From assembly GCA_902363835.1 (NCBI GenBank), contig CABJBM010000019.1:86283-150282 (forward strand): DNA of 64,000 bases, in the 5' to 3' direction. The position numbers and the translations under genes are program-made. The DNA comes from Lachnospiraceae bacterium. GTDB taxonomy: Bacteria > Bacillota > Clostridia > Lachnospirales > Lachnospiraceae. This document shows positions 24,769-34,105 of the stretch, piece after piece. The notes beneath the pieces are model-generated. The model saw only the letters and a list, made by a program, of their open reading frames with translations, did not search any database and was not told the origin of the DNA. Every line of letters begins with the position of its first letter. Within the stretch, counting starts at the first letter, position 1.

Positions 24769-25818
24769 ATGATGATGAATTATGAAAAGATCCGTGTGGT
24801 ACAGTATGGCTGCGGGAAAATGGCAAAGTATATTTTGAGATACTTATATGAAAAGGGTGCGGAAATTGTAGGTGCCATTGATGTAAACCCGGATGTGGTA
24901 GGCATGGATGTGGGCGAATTTGCCGGCCTTGGATTTAAGATCGGTGTTCCTATCCGCAGTGATGCAGATGCGGTTCTGGATGAATGTGATGCAGATATCG
25001 CCATAGTGACCTTGTTCAGCTTCATGGATGACGTATACCCTCATTTTGAGAAATGCGTTTCCAGAGGGATCAATGTGGTGACAACCTGTGAAGAAGCTAT
25101 TTATCCATGGACAACTGCTTCCGCAATTACCAACCGTCTGGACCTTCTTGCAAAGGAAAACGGCTGTACGATTGTTGGCGCAGGAATGCAGGATATTTAC
25201 TGGATCAATATGATTGGCTGTGTGGCAGGCGGCGTCCATCAGATCGACCGCATTGAAGGTGCAGTCAGCTATAATGTGGAAGATTACGGCCTGGCCTTAG
25301 CCGAGGCCCACGGTGCAGGCCTGACCCCTGAGGAATTCGAGGAAAAGATCGCTCATCCAACTACTTTGGAGCCTTCTTATGTATGGAATTCCAATGAAGC
25401 GCTGTGCAATAAGATGGGCTGGACCATTAAATCACAGACACAGAAATGCGTTCCCTATTTCTATGATAAAGACTTATATTCCGAAACTCTGGGAGCTACG
25501 ATCCCAAAGGGCAACTGCATCGGTATGAGCGCAGTTGTAACCACAGAAACTTTCCAGGGGCCGGTCATTGAGACCCAGTGTATTGGCAAGGTTTACGGCC
25601 CTGATGACGGTGACATGTGCGACTGGAAGATCATTGGGGAGCCGGATACAACCTTCTTCGTTCAGAAGCCGGCTACAGTAGAGCATACATGTGCAACCAT
25701 TGTAAACCGAATTCCAACCATACTGAATGCTCCTGCAGGATTTGTAACGGTTGAAAAGCTTGACGATGTTCAGTATCTGTCATATCCCATTCATCTGTAT
25801 CTGAAAGGTTTAGAATAA
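24769..25818 (+). CDS. NAD(P)-dependent oxidoreductase, DapB-like (2,4-diaminopentanoate dehydrogenase-like)
   Basis: About 349 residues. The N-terminal Rossmann fold is visible in [43 protein letters not shown], which resembles the dihydrodipicolinate reductase N-domain. The length and C-terminal part fit the 2,4-diaminopentanoate dehydrogenase-like group of clostridia (ornithine fermentation) better than true DapB. Neighbouring ornithine-degradation genes are absent, so the substrate is open. Several ATGs (24763-24775) follow GAGAAAGGA; 24769 is the working choice. A strong terminator follows. Confidence 0.7.
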   Translation: MMMNYEKIRVVQYGCGKMAKYILRYLYEKGAEIVGAIDVNPDVVGMDVGEFAGLGFKIGVPIRSDADAVLDECDADIAIVTLFSFMDDVYPHFEKCVSRGINVVTTCEEAIYPWTTASAITNRLDLLAKENGCTIVGAGMQDIYWINMIGCVAGGVHQIDRIEGAVSYNVEDYGLALAEAHGAGLTPEEFEEKIAHPTTLEPSYVWNSNEALCNKMGWTIKSQTQKCVPYFYDKDLYSETLGATIPKGNCIGMSAVVTTETFQGPVIETQCIGKVYGPDDGDMCDWKIIGEPDTTFFVQKPATVEHTCATIVNRIPTILNAPAGFVTVEKLDDVQYLSYPIHLYLKGLE

Positions 25819-25841
25819 AAATAAAGAATAAAAAGCAGAAG

Positions 25842-25882
25842 AAAAAGATCCGCAGAGGCAGTAAACTCTGCGGATCTTTTTC
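25842..25882 (+). terminator. Terminator after the DapB-like oxidoreductase gene
   Basis: AAAAAGATCCGCAGAG pairs with CTCTGCGGATCTTTTT around a ~9-base loop, a very strong stem with a T-tract. Confidence 0.92.
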
Positions 25883-26053
25883 CATTGCAAGGAAAACGCA
25901 TGACTAGAAAAACCTGTGATCAGAAAAATACATGGTTAAGAAAATAAATGGCTAAAGAACCGAATGCTTAAAAAACAACCTGACTTAACACGAGAAGGCG
26001 GGCTGTTTCAAATGTTTGCCGTCAAAAGCGGAAGAATAACAGGAGGTAAGAAC

Positions 26054-26251
26054 ATGGAGAAATTTGAATACAAAACGCTGTTTACTGATGCCAAAGGAGC
26101 ATTCGGAGGTAAGGTGGATCAAAGTGGATTCCAAAGAGAATTAAATGAATTAGGCCAGCAGGGGTGGGAGCTGATAAACACGGTTCCTGCTGCTCAAAGC
26201 TATGGAAGCACAAGATGGATCATTTCAATATTCAAAAGAAAGATAGAGTAA
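26054..26251 (+). CDS. DUF4177 family small protein
   Basis: A 65-residue protein: MEKFEYKTL...LNELGQQGWELINTVPAAQSYGSTRWIISIFKRKIE. The 'LN.LG..GWELV...' core and the C-terminal beta strand ending in basic residues are the DUF4177 pattern. AGGAGGTAAGAAC fixes the ATG at 26054; the in-frame codons back to 25964 lack a site. It stands alone, and its function is unknown. Confidence 0.8.
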   Translation: MEKFEYKTLFTDAKGAFGGKVDQSGFQRELNELGQQGWELINTVPAAQSYGSTRWIISIFKRKIE

Positions 26252-26438
26252 ATTTGCAGAAAAGCATAGATAAAAGTAATGAATTAGTGATAAGTTATAA
26301 CATATATTGCATGATATAGGCAAAATACCTCCAATAATCCGCAAAATATCATAGAAATTCTGAATGATCGACAGTAATAACATAATAGAAATGATATGAA
26401 CCTAAGAGCATGGTTTTTCCTTATTTCCCCATAATGCT

Positions 26439-26466
26439 TTGACAATACCGGAAGTGATGCTATAAT
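26439..26466 (+). promoter_or_regulatory. Promoter of the EamA transporter gene
   Basis: TTGACA (26439-26444), 16 bp, TGC-TATAAT (26461-26466): a consensus -35 and an extended -10. The upstream stretch 26252-26438 is AT-rich and shows no gene. Confidence 0.8.
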
Positions 26467-26509
26467 CAGAAGACATGCATTGAGACAAGGATAACAAAGG
26501 AGAATAAAA

Positions 26510-27394
26510 ATGAAAGTTCTTGAAAAGCATCCCATGGTCATGATCGTGATCGGAATCATAGGAATTTCCCTTTCTGCGATTTTTGTCAAATATTCCCATG
26601 CGCCTTCTGTTGTTACGGCTGCATACCGGCTTTTGTGGACGGTAGGGCTTATGACTCCGGTGGTATTTGGGAAAGCGCAGGTTCGGGAGGAGCTGAAACG
26701 GACGGATAGGAAGACCATGGTATTATGTGCGGTGAGCGGGATATTTCTGGCCCTGCATTTTACGGCATGGTTTGAATCTTTAAAGCAGACTTCTGTGGCA
26801 AGTTCAACGGCAATTGTTTGTACCGAGGTCATATGGGTGGCTTTGGGATTTGTATTATTTCTGAAGGGCAGAATCGGAAAGGCTGCCTTAGCAAGCATTG
26901 CCATCACCGTATTTGGAAGTCTGCTCATCGCTTTTTCCGATTATTCGGCAGGAGGCGACCATTTATCAGGAGACGGACTTGCCCTGGCAGCGGCCATATT
27001 CTCAGCGGTTTATACCCTTATTGGCCGGGAAGTGCGGAAAGGAATGTCGACAACATCCTACACTTATATTGTCTATTGCTTTTGTGCACTGGTGCTCTGT
27101 ATTTTTACGGCAGGGGCAGGGATTCCTTTTTATGGGTATGGAATCAGTTCTGTGGTAGTGGGGCTTCTTCTGGCAGTATTTTCCACCCTGCTTGGACACA
27201 GCATTTTCAGCTGGTGCTTAAAATATTTATCACCCTCTTTTGTTTCGGCTTCCAAGCTTTGTGAGCCGGTGGTAGCAGCTATATTTGCCGTTTTCCTTTT
27301 TGCAGAGCTTCCGGCCCTTTTGCAGGTTGCAGGAGGTCTGATTACCATTGGCGGCGTGTTTCTATATTCCAAAGTGGAGAAAAATGGGGAATGA
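26510..27394 (+). CDS. EamA/DMT-family transporter
   Basis: A 294-residue membrane protein with ten predicted helices made of two EamA repeats (roughly residues 8-140 and 155-290). The first repeat has the family pattern AIFVKYSHAPSVVTAAYRLLWT, and the second ends ...PVVAAIFAVFLFAELPALLQVAGGLITIGGVFLYS. Members export amino acids, nucleosides or other metabolites. The substrate is unknown. AAAGGAG precedes the ATG, and it has its own strong promoter. Confidence 0.92.
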   Translation: MKVLEKHPMVMIVIGIIGISLSAIFVKYSHAPSVVTAAYRLLWTVGLMTPVVFGKAQVREELKRTDRKTMVLCAVSGIFLALHFTAWFESLKQTSVASSTAIVCTEVIWVALGFVLFLKGRIGKAALASIAITVFGSLLIAFSDYSAGGDHLSGDGLALAAAIFSAVYTLIGREVRKGMSTTSYTYIVYCFCALVLCIFTAGAGIPFYGYGISSVVVGLLLAVFSTLLGHSIFSWCLKYLSPSFVSASKLCEPVVAAIFAVFLFAELPALLQVAGGLITIGGVFLYSKVEKNGE

Positions 27395-27478
27395 TTTTTC
27401 TTGTGATTCCCTTGAAATCGTGTTACCCTAGAAACCGTGGAAGTACTTTCCATAATATTTAGAAAAGGATTTATAGCA

Positions 27479-28888
27479 ATGATCAGGAAAAGAAATCATG
27501 CGGGTACGATGGGAAAGAGCGTTCTCCTGGCAGTCATATTTATGCTGGCAGGGGCGACAGTTGCACTGGCAGATGACGCTTCAAAATTTGTTCCGGGGAC
27601 CAGAATCAACGGTGTCCTTGTTGGAGGAATGACGGTTGAAGAAGCGAAGATACAGATAGAAGGCTTTTATGGCAGGGAATATCAGCTCTCCATTCAGGAG
27701 AGAGGTGACGTAACTGAGGTTATAAGCGGTCCTGAAATTTCCTATCAGGTGGTCCTTACGGAAGGGCTTCACACCATCCTGGAGGAACAGAATGCCACAG
27801 GTCGGATGGCAGGGCCTGCCGTTGATAATACTTATATCCAAAAGGGAGCGGTCACTTATGATGAAGGAAAGTTAAAGGAAAAGCTGAATTCCCTCTCCTG
27901 CATAAATGCAGAGGATATTACGGTTACGAGGAATGCCCGGATTTCTGACTGGCAGCAGGGAATTCCCTTTACCATCCTTCCTGAAGTACAGGGAAACAGC
28001 GTGAACCTTGAAAAACTGGAAGCAACAGTCAAGGCTGTGTTAAATGAAGAACTTCCCCAAATAAACATTGAGGTATCAGGCTGTTATGACACCGTAACCG
28101 TCACCTCAGAGGATGCCGGATTGATTGCCCAGCGGGATGCCCTCAACCGTGTAAGGGAAATGGAAATCACCTATGCTTTTGGAGACCGGTCAGAGGTTTT
28201 AAAAGGAGAGGAGATCTGTTCCTGGATATCAGGAATGACGGGAGAAGTGATAAACGTAAGAGGAGATAAAACTTCGGCTTATGTAAAGGCTCTGGCAGAC
28301 AAGTATGATACAACAGGAAAAGAACGGGCATTTCGTGTCACAAATGGAAAGGCCCGCCTTCTTCCTGGTTCCTATGGCCAGAAGATTGATCAGGCGGGAG
28401 AAACTGCTGCCCTGGCTGCTATCATTCAGTCCGGACAGAGCCAGAAAAGGGAACCAAAGTATATTCAGACAGTGGCTGACCGGAGCAATGCCTGGGGAGG
28501 AAATTATGTGGAGATAGATATGGCGGCCCAGCATGTTTACATGTATAAAGCCGGTGTCCTGGTATGGGATTCTCCATGTGTGACAGGAAATGTTTCCAAA
28601 AATTACACAACTCCGGAGGGCATTTTCACCCTTTCCTATAAGGAGACAGACCGGGTCCTGCGGGGAGAGAAACGAGCAGATGGCACTTACGAATATGAAA
28701 GCCATGTGAATTACTGGATGCCGTTTAACGGAGGGATCGGTCTTCATGATGCAAACTGGAGAGCCGGGTTTGGCGGAGATATTTATAAGACAAAGGGAAG
28801 CCATGGCTGTATCAACCTTCCGCCGGATAAGGCAAAAGCCCTGTACGGCCTGGTTTACTCCGGGATTCCTGTCATCTGCCATTATTAA
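27479..28888 (+). CDS. L,D-transpeptidase (YkuD) with peptidoglycan-binding region
   Basis: About 469 residues. An N-terminal signal/anchor helix (residues ~12-35) is followed by two peptidoglycan-binding-4-type repeats (VNGVLVGGMTVEEAKIQI-like, ~40-320) and a C-terminal YkuD domain with HDANW and SHGCINLP (catalytic C444). Such enzymes make 3-3 cross-links in peptidoglycan outside the membrane. The ATG at 27479 follows AAAAGGA; an in-frame GTG at 27437 has no site. A paralog lies at 39894. A large hairpin terminator follows. Confidence 0.93.
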   Translation: MIRKRNHAGTMGKSVLLAVIFMLAGATVALADDASKFVPGTRINGVLVGGMTVEEAKIQIEGFYGREYQLSIQERGDVTEVISGPEISYQVVLTEGLHTILEEQNATGRMAGPAVDNTYIQKGAVTYDEGKLKEKLNSLSCINAEDITVTRNARISDWQQGIPFTILPEVQGNSVNLEKLEATVKAVLNEELPQINIEVSGCYDTVTVTSEDAGLIAQRDALNRVREMEITYAFGDRSEVLKGEEICSWISGMTGEVINVRGDKTSAYVKALADKYDTTGKERAFRVTNGKARLLPGSYGQKIDQAGETAALAAIIQSGQSQKREPKYIQTVADRSNAWGGNYVEIDMAAQHVYMYKAGVLVWDSPCVTGNVSKNYTTPEGIFTLSYKETDRVLRGEKRADGTYEYESHVNYWMPFNGGIGLHDANWRAGFGGDIYKTKGSHGCINLPPDKAKALYGLVYSGIPVICHY

Positions 28889-28944
28889 CCGGGAGCAATA
28901 AGCGAAGGAAATGATATCTTTTTGCCAGGGACAATAAAAGCTAA

Positions 28945-28997
28945 GGCAGCTGCAAAAATAGGTAGGCAATCACTTATTTTTGCAGCTGCTTTTTTGC
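28945..28997 (+). terminator. Terminator after the first YkuD gene
   Basis: GCAGCTGCAAAAATA pairs with TATTTTTGCAGCTGC around a ~17-base loop, followed by TTTTTT. Confidence 0.88.
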
Positions 28998-29034
28998 AGG
29001 ATTTCTAAATTAAAATATTATTTCTTTGGATATT

Positions 29035-29772
29035 TTATTTCCCGGCGTAGCTTTCAGCCGCAAAACAAATATAATAACTCAAACCAGTCTGCTGTTTTTC
29101 AAGCATTTGACGATGAAACTCATCTGTCATTAAAAATTTTGATTGAGCGGCAAAACCTTGTGCATCAATTTTCATACTGCGTCCCATAAACTGAATATGC
29201 TTATGGATGGCGGAGTGAACCTCATTTGCATTGGCACTGACGCCGTTTCTAAGGGCATTTGCCATAAAAGTTATAAACTCTGTCGCTTCATTAGCCTTTT
29301 CATTCATAATATCTGTATCAATTGTACTGGTGTCAATGGAATAGCCATAGTTTTCACTTAAATACTCGTTCTGTGGCTCTAATGCACCTTCCCATTCTTG
29401 CTTATTCAGACCCAAAAACATCTTTTCTTTACTCATAGCAGCTCCTTTCTCCGTATAGACGATTGCTTCTTCGAGCGTATGCAAAATGCTGCTGATTCTC
29501 TGTTGGCGCGCTATCAACAAAGTCTTTTGCTCACATAAGCACCGCAAGCGGGAGGGCCCGTTTTGCATGGCAGATTTGATTTTTTCCAACGGAAAATCAA
29601 GTTCGCGGTAAAACAGGATTTGCTGAAGTTGTTCAAGCTCCTTGTCACCATAGTACCGATATCCATTTTCTGCAATACTTTCCGGCATAAGCAATCCGAT
29701 TTTCTGATAATGATACAATGTTTTTATTGTAACACCAGATAATTTTGCGACTTCATGCACTGTGTATGACAT
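29035..29772 (-). CDS. MerR-family regulator, TipAL type
   Basis: A 245-residue protein: MerR HTH (YTVHEVAKLSGVTIKTLYHYQKIGLL), a dimerisation helix, then a C-terminal TipAS-type domain (residues ~110-245) with the EWEGALEP...YG and EFHRQMLEKQQTGLSYYICFAAESYAGK features. TipAS domains bind thiopeptide and other drugs and switch on the regulator's own promoter. GGGAGGTGATATTGC precedes the ATG. Its promoter has the 19-bp MerR spacer, so it is probably autoregulated. No clear efflux gene is adjacent. Confidence 0.92.
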   Translation of the reverse strand: MSYTVHEVAKLSGVTIKTLYHYQKIGLLMPESIAENGYRYYGDKELEQLQQILFYRELDFPLEKIKSAMQNGPSRLRCLCEQKTLLIARQQRISSILHTLEEAIVYTEKGAAMSKEKMFLGLNKQEWEGALEPQNEYLSENYGYSIDTSTIDTDIMNEKANEATEFITFMANALRNGVSANANEVHSAIHKHIQFMGRSMKIDAQGFAAQSKFLMTDEFHRQMLEKQQTGLSYYICFAAESYAGK

Positions 29773-29794
29773 GCAATATCACCTCCCAAATACA

Positions 29795-29825
29795 ACCATA
29801 AGGTCTGACCTGAGGTTGGAGTCAA
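29795..29825 (-). promoter_or_regulatory. Autoregulated MerR-type promoter
   Basis: On the minus strand, TTGACT (29820-29825) and TATGGT (29795-29800) are 19 bp apart. The spacer contains the inverted repeat ACCT-C-AGGT. Long spacer plus dyad directly upstream of a TipAL-type gene is the standard arrangement for self-activation. Confidence 0.75.
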
Positions 29826-30291
29826 GTGTTTTTTATAAATTTTTCTGTTTCACCTTAACCGGCGGGAACTATTGCTTAGTAAAATCATATTCATCTAATT
29901 CTGTCCATTCACACTGCTTAACACAGATCAATATTAATTCTGAATATATTCCCTTTCTTGCAAACTTTAAGCATCGGCCGGTTTTAAAGCTTATTTTATT
30001 AATAACAGGAAGTCACCGCCTGATGAAACATACAGTTCTTTATTTTTTCAAAGTATAAGTATAAACTTTGCTTAAAAGTAAAGCAACTGCCATTTTATCA
30101 TTTTTTCAATCATTATTCTTTATTAAAAAAACCGTTTTTATAAAAATGAAAAAAATTACTATAAGAGTAATAAATATTAAAATGTGGGATAGTATCCGTA
30201 TGCGTGTGAAACTATTTACATGTTAAATGAAATAAAGTATCATAAGGCCATCAGAAAAGGACAATCAGAAATGTTGAAAAGGAGAAAAGCA
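29826..30291. other. AT-rich intergenic region before the GH4/PTS operon
   Basis: It has low GC and no convincing gene; a 98-codon plus-strand frame here lacks a ribosome binding site and family features. It probably contains the promoter of the GH4 operon, but no clear consensus hexamers or catabolite (cre) site could be picked out by eye. Confidence 0.5.
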
Positions 30292-31617
30292 ATGAAAACA
30301 TTTAATGTTTGTATCGTTGGAGGCGGAAGCACTTTTACACTTGGATTCCTGAAGTCATTTGTCAGGCTGAGAGAAGAGTTTCCTTTAAAGAGGCTGGTGC
30401 TCTTTGACATTGACAGCGAACGTCAGGAGCCCATTGGAAAGTATGGGGAGATTCTCTTTAAGGAGAGGTTTCCGGAATTGGATTTCTCTTATACCACGGA
30501 TATCAAAGAAGCCTATGAGGGGATGGATTTCATATTTATGCAGATGCGTGCCGGAGGGCTATCCATGCGGGCAAAGGATGAGCACATTCCATTGAGCATG
30601 GGACTGGTGGGACAGGAAACCTGCGGAGCAGGGGGGATGGCTTATGGCCTTCGGTCCTGTGTGGATATGATTAAGGCCGTACACGATATCCGTACCTATT
30701 CGCCGGATGCATGGATTCTGAATTACTCTAACCCAGCTGCCATTGTTGCGGAAGCGTTACGCAGGGAGTTCCCGGATGACAAGAGAATCTTAAACATCTG
30801 TGACCAGCCGGAGAACGTGGTGCGTTCCTGCAGCAGGCTTTTAAAATGCAGCTGGGAGGATTTGGACCCGGTTTATTTCGGACTGAACCACTATGGCTGG
30901 TTTACCCATATGTATGACGTCCGCACAGGAGAAGACCTGCTTCCAAAGATCAGGGAAATGGTTGCCCAGAACGGCTTCCTTCCCCAGGATGCGGAGCAGA
31001 GGGACAAATCCTGGCTTGACACTTACGGAATGGTAAAGACGATCATGGAGGATTTCCCGGAATACCTGCCTAACACCTATGACCAGTATTACCTGTATCC
31101 GGAATACAAGGCCAGCCATCTGGACCCGGACTTCACCCGAGCCGATGAGGTTATGGCAGGGAGAGAAAAGCGTGTATTCAGGGAATGTGCAGAGGTAATC
31201 AGGGAAGGAAAGCTGGGAGATAAGTTCGACGAGATTTCCGATGCTCATGCCGAAATGATGATTAAGGTAGCAGAATCCATTGCTTTTAATAAAAATGACA
31301 GACATATTATGATCATTGAAAACAACGGAGCCATAGCCAATATGCAGGATGATGCCATGGTTGAGGTGGTGTGTGAGCTTGGGGCAAATGGTCCCCGTCC
31401 CATGAGAGTTGGAAACATTCCGCAGTTTTATCTGGGACTTCTGGTAAACCAGGTATCCTGTGAAAAGCTGATCGTGGATGCGTATTTTGAGAACTCTTAT
31501 CAGAAAGCTCTTGAGGCATTTACCCTTAACAGGCTGATCAACGATGGAAAGAAAGCAAGAAAAGTTCTGGATGCCTTAATCGAGGCAAATAAGGGCATGT
31601 GGCCGGAGTTAAAATAA
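30292..31617 (+). CDS. Family 4 glycosidase (6-phospho-alpha/beta-glucosidase)
   Basis: A 441-residue GH4 enzyme. The N-terminal Rossmann motif GGGSTFTLG (10-18) binds NAD+. It also has the family blocks LNYSNPAAIVAEALRRE and FGLNHYGWF, and MRAGGLSMRAKDE. GH4 enzymes hydrolyse phosphorylated disaccharides by an NAD+/Mn2+-dependent redox mechanism. The ATG at 30292 follows AAAAGGAG; the in-frame start at 30220 lacks a site. It precedes a PTS permease of the glucose/maltose type, so it should cleave that system's phosphorylated product. A GlvA/MalH-type 6-phospho-alpha-glucosidase is the most likely subgroup. Confidence 0.92.
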   Translation: MKTFNVCIVGGGSTFTLGFLKSFVRLREEFPLKRLVLFDIDSERQEPIGKYGEILFKERFPELDFSYTTDIKEAYEGMDFIFMQMRAGGLSMRAKDEHIPLSMGLVGQETCGAGGMAYGLRSCVDMIKAVHDIRTYSPDAWILNYSNPAAIVAEALRREFPDDKRILNICDQPENVVRSCSRLLKCSWEDLDPVYFGLNHYGWFTHMYDVRTGEDLLPKIREMVAQNGFLPQDAEQRDKSWLDTYGMVKTIMEDFPEYLPNTYDQYYLYPEYKASHLDPDFTRADEVMAGREKRVFRECAEVIREGKLGDKFDEISDAHAEMMIKVAESIAFNKNDRHIMIIENNGAIANMQDDAMVEVVCELGANGPRPMRVGNIPQFYLGLLVNQVSCEKLIVDAYFENSYQKALEAFTLNRLINDGKKARKVLDALIEANKGMWPELK

Positions 31618-31694
31618 GGGCATATGGAAGAAAGAAATTGGGGGAGTGAGATGAAATATGCTCGCCCGGGAAAACATAAGAAAACAGGATGTAA

Positions 31695-31720
31695 CGCCGC
31701 AGCGAAAGGGGACTGCGGCG
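31695..31720 (+). other. Hairpin in the GH4-PTS intercistronic leader
   Basis: CGCCGCAG pairs perfectly with CTGCGGCG around a 10-base loop; GGGAGAGGA follows immediately as the ribosome binding site. It could tune expression of the PTS gene relative to the glycosidase gene. There is no T-tract. Confidence 0.5.
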
Positions 31721-31735
31721 GGAGAGGATATTATC

Positions 31736-33259
31736 ATGAAAAAAAATAGGGTGATGGACTTTTTCTCAGCTCTGGGACGTAGTCTACTGATGCCAATTGC
31801 AGCTTTGGCCGCATGCGGAATCGTTCTGGGACTGACCTCTGCGCTTATGAAGGCGCAGGTACAGGCGGCGGCTCCATTTTTACAGCAGGGGCTTGTCTAT
31901 TTTATTATTTTTACTTTAAATAAAATATCAGGCGTTGTATTTACATTGATTCCGGTTTTGTTTTCCATTTCCATTTCCTTTGGTATGGCAAGGGAGGAAA
32001 AGGAAATAGCAGCGTTTGCAGGCTTTATCGGATATTATACGTTTTTAGTGGCATCCTCATGTATGATCAATTCCGGTTTTATGAATTTCGGAGCCTTGAA
32101 AATATCCACCATCCTAGGTGTAGAGACATTGGATATGGGAGCGGTTGCAGGTATTGTCTCAGGTATTATAACGGCCTCCCTTCATAACCGGTATCACAAA
32201 ATCACCTTTCCGGTGGCAGTCTCCTTTTACGGAGGCAAGCGTTTTGTAGCGATTGTGGTCATTATGGTTATGGCAGTGGTAGGTCTGGCAGCGCCAATTG
32301 TCTGGTCACCTGTATCCATGGTCATTGACGGCATGGGAGGATTGATCTCTGCAACAGGGCTGGCCGGGGTATTTGGCTATGGATTCCTGGAGCGTCTGCT
32401 GATCCCCACCGGTCTGCACCATGTTTTAAACGGCATTTTCCGTACTACCTCCATCGGAGGAACCTATGAAGGCGTGGAAGGATGTTTAAATATCTTTTTA
32501 CAGTTCGTTGATAAGGTGAATATCACAGAGCTGAGGCCATTTACGGTATTCTTAGGACAGGGAAAGATGCCCATGATGATGTTCGGCCTCCCTGCTGCTG
32601 CTTTGGCCATTTACAGGACTTCTCCTCAGGAGAAAAAGAACAAGGTAAAGGCTCTTATGATTGCAGGTGTTGCAGCCAGCATTGTATCCGGAATCACGGA
32701 ACCGCTGGAATTCTCATTCATGTTTATTGCTCCTCCGCTGTTTTTGTTCCATGCGGTCATGGGCGGTCTGTCCTTTATGCTGATGGCGGCATTTAAGGTC
32801 GTTATCGGAAACACAGGCGGCGGCCTGATTGATTTCCTGATCTGGGGCGTATTCCAGCCGGGATCCCGCTGGTACTGGGTGATCATTACAGGACCCTTCT
32901 TCTCTCTGATCTATTATTATGTATTCAAAAGCTATCTGACGAAAAAACAGCTTTCCATTGACGTATCCGATGAAGATCAGGAGACAGAAACCCGGGAGAG
33001 CACCATGGAGGATAAGCAGCATGCTCTGGCCTCCAGAATCATAGAAGGACTTGGAGGATACAATAATATTACTGTGGTAAATAACTGCCTTACCAGACTC
33101 CGTGTGGACATAAAGGATATGGAACTGGTAAGTGAAGAGATTTTAAAGAAAACAGGCGCCATGGGATTTGTCCGTTCCAGTGGTACTCATATTCAGGTGA
33201 TTTATGGGCCAAAAGTGGAAGGGATTGCATCCAATGTGAGGGAAGTATTAAAATATTAA
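31736..33259 (+). CDS. PTS sugar transporter EIICB (glucose/maltose family)
   Basis: A 507-residue permease. The N-terminal EIIC domain (residues ~1-400, about ten helices) has the ITEPLEFSFMFIAPPLF motif. The EIIB domain (~425-507) carries the phospho-cysteine in NNCLTRLRVDI. The layout matches MalX/GlvC-type EIICB proteins; EIIA must come from elsewhere. The ATG at 31736 follows GGGAGAGGA. It phosphorylates an incoming alpha-glucoside or similar sugar, which the GH4 enzyme then hydrolyses. It is followed by a terminator shared with the convergent RpiR genes. Confidence 0.93.
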   Translation: MKKNRVMDFFSALGRSLLMPIAALAACGIVLGLTSALMKAQVQAAAPFLQQGLVYFIIFTLNKISGVVFTLIPVLFSISISFGMAREEKEIAAFAGFIGYYTFLVASSCMINSGFMNFGALKISTILGVETLDMGAVAGIVSGIITASLHNRYHKITFPVAVSFYGGKRFVAIVVIMVMAVVGLAAPIVWSPVSMVIDGMGGLISATGLAGVFGYGFLERLLIPTGLHHVLNGIFRTTSIGGTYEGVEGCLNIFLQFVDKVNITELRPFTVFLGQGKMPMMMFGLPAAALAIYRTSPQEKKNKVKALMIAGVAASIVSGITEPLEFSFMFIAPPLFLFHAVMGGLSFMLMAAFKVVIGNTGGGLIDFLIWGVFQPGSRWYWVIITGPFFSLIYYYVFKSYLTKKQLSIDVSDEDQETETRESTMEDKQHALASRIIEGLGGYNNITVVNNCLTRLRVDIKDMELVSEEILKKTGAMGFVRSSGTHIQVIYGPKVEGIASNVREVLKY

Positions 33260-33269
33260 TAAGGGATAA

Positions 33270-33318
33270 AGAAAGCTGCCGGATCATGCAAGTCATGGTC
33301 AGGCAGCTTCTTTTTTTG
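33270..33318. terminator. Terminator between the PTS and RpiR genes
   Basis: AAAGAAAGCTGCC pairs with GGCAGCTTCTTT around a ~20-base loop, followed by TTTTTTT on the plus strand. A-rich flanks on the other side could also serve the convergent minus-strand operon. Confidence 0.85.
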
Positions 33319-33319
33319 G

Positions 33320-34105
33320 TTAAGGCAAAGCCAGGGAATCCTCCCCGTCTGCCGGGGTATTCTGTTTGATCTGGGCCGCCAGTTCAATGAGAATCTGGAC
33401 AATGGTGAAGATTCCAAGCCTTGGATTGATATCTACATGGCGGTACTCCTCATTCCGGTCATTGGTGCAGAGGGCAATGGTGCTGCAGGCAATCAGAGGG
33501 CTGTCCTTTTCACAGGTAAGGAGGATGGTGATGACACCCCGGGCTTTTGCCTTGCGGAAAACAGACAGATAGCGCCTGGCATCCCCATGGGCTGTAATGA
33601 CGAAAAGAACGGCATCGCTGCTGATCTCGTGTATGAGCCCGTTTAACAGGCGCTGCCACTCCACCAGAATACAGGGATAGTCAAGAGTGGTCAAGACTGT
33701 CTGGAGGTATTTGGCGGCCAGGGAGCTTAAGTTGGAGCCGTAGATATAAATAGGCCGGTCACTGGTTAAAAGCCCTGCGATCTCTTCCAGCTTTTCTTCA
33801 TCCACCTGCTCTAAATTGTCCTTAAACAGGGCAAGGGAGTGATGGATTAAATCATCCGAGCGAAAGGCCTGGGGCTGAACCTGTTTTAATTCCTTGCGAA
33901 CCTGGTATTTAAATTCATTATAACCCTTTAAACCCAGCTTTTGGCAGAAACGGACAATGGTTGCGTTGGAGGTATACAGACAGGCGCTTAAATCGTTTAA
34001 ATTGGCATACACGGAAGAAGGAAGATTGGATTCAAAATACTTAAGAATCTCCTCCTCTGTATACGTAAGCGTAAGCTGATGTGCTTTTTCAAATAAAGGA
34101 ATCAT
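33320..34105 (-). CDS. RpiR-family transcriptional regulator
   Basis: A 261-residue regulator: an N-terminal HTH_6 domain (SVYANLNDLSACLYTSNATIVRFCQKLGLKGYNEFKYQVRKEL) and a C-terminal SIS sugar-phosphate-binding domain (~105-245). Its ATG is inside the last 17 bp of the second RpiR gene upstream, so both are coupled. Being convergent with the GH4/PTS operon, it is a candidate sensor of the phosphorylated sugar or of hexose-phosphate pools. Confidence 0.9.
   Translation of the reverse strand: MIPLFEKAHQLTLTYTEEEILKYFESNLPSSVYANLNDLSACLYTSNATIVRFCQKLGLKGYNEFKYQVRKELKQVQPQAFRSDDLIHHSLALFKDNLEQVDEEKLEEIAGLLTSDRPIYIYGSNLSSLAAKYLQTVLTTLDYPCILVEWQRLLNGLIHEISSDAVLFVITAHGDARRYLSVFRKAKARGVITILLTCEKDSPLIACSTIALCTNDRNEEYRHVDINPRLGIFTIVQILIELAAQIKQNTPADGEDSLALP

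Noticed and set aside
26284..26928. A 214-codon minus-strand frame
   Set aside because: It overlaps the EamA transporter gene and its consensus promoter; the composition is that of an antisense frame.
28229..28969. A 246-codon minus-strand frame
   Set aside because: It is the antisense shadow of the first YkuD gene, which has an intact catalytic motif on the plus strand.
29762..30058. A 98-codon plus-strand frame after the TipAL regulator
   Set aside because: There is no ribosome binding site, it overlaps the regulator's own promoter, and the protein has no recognisable features.
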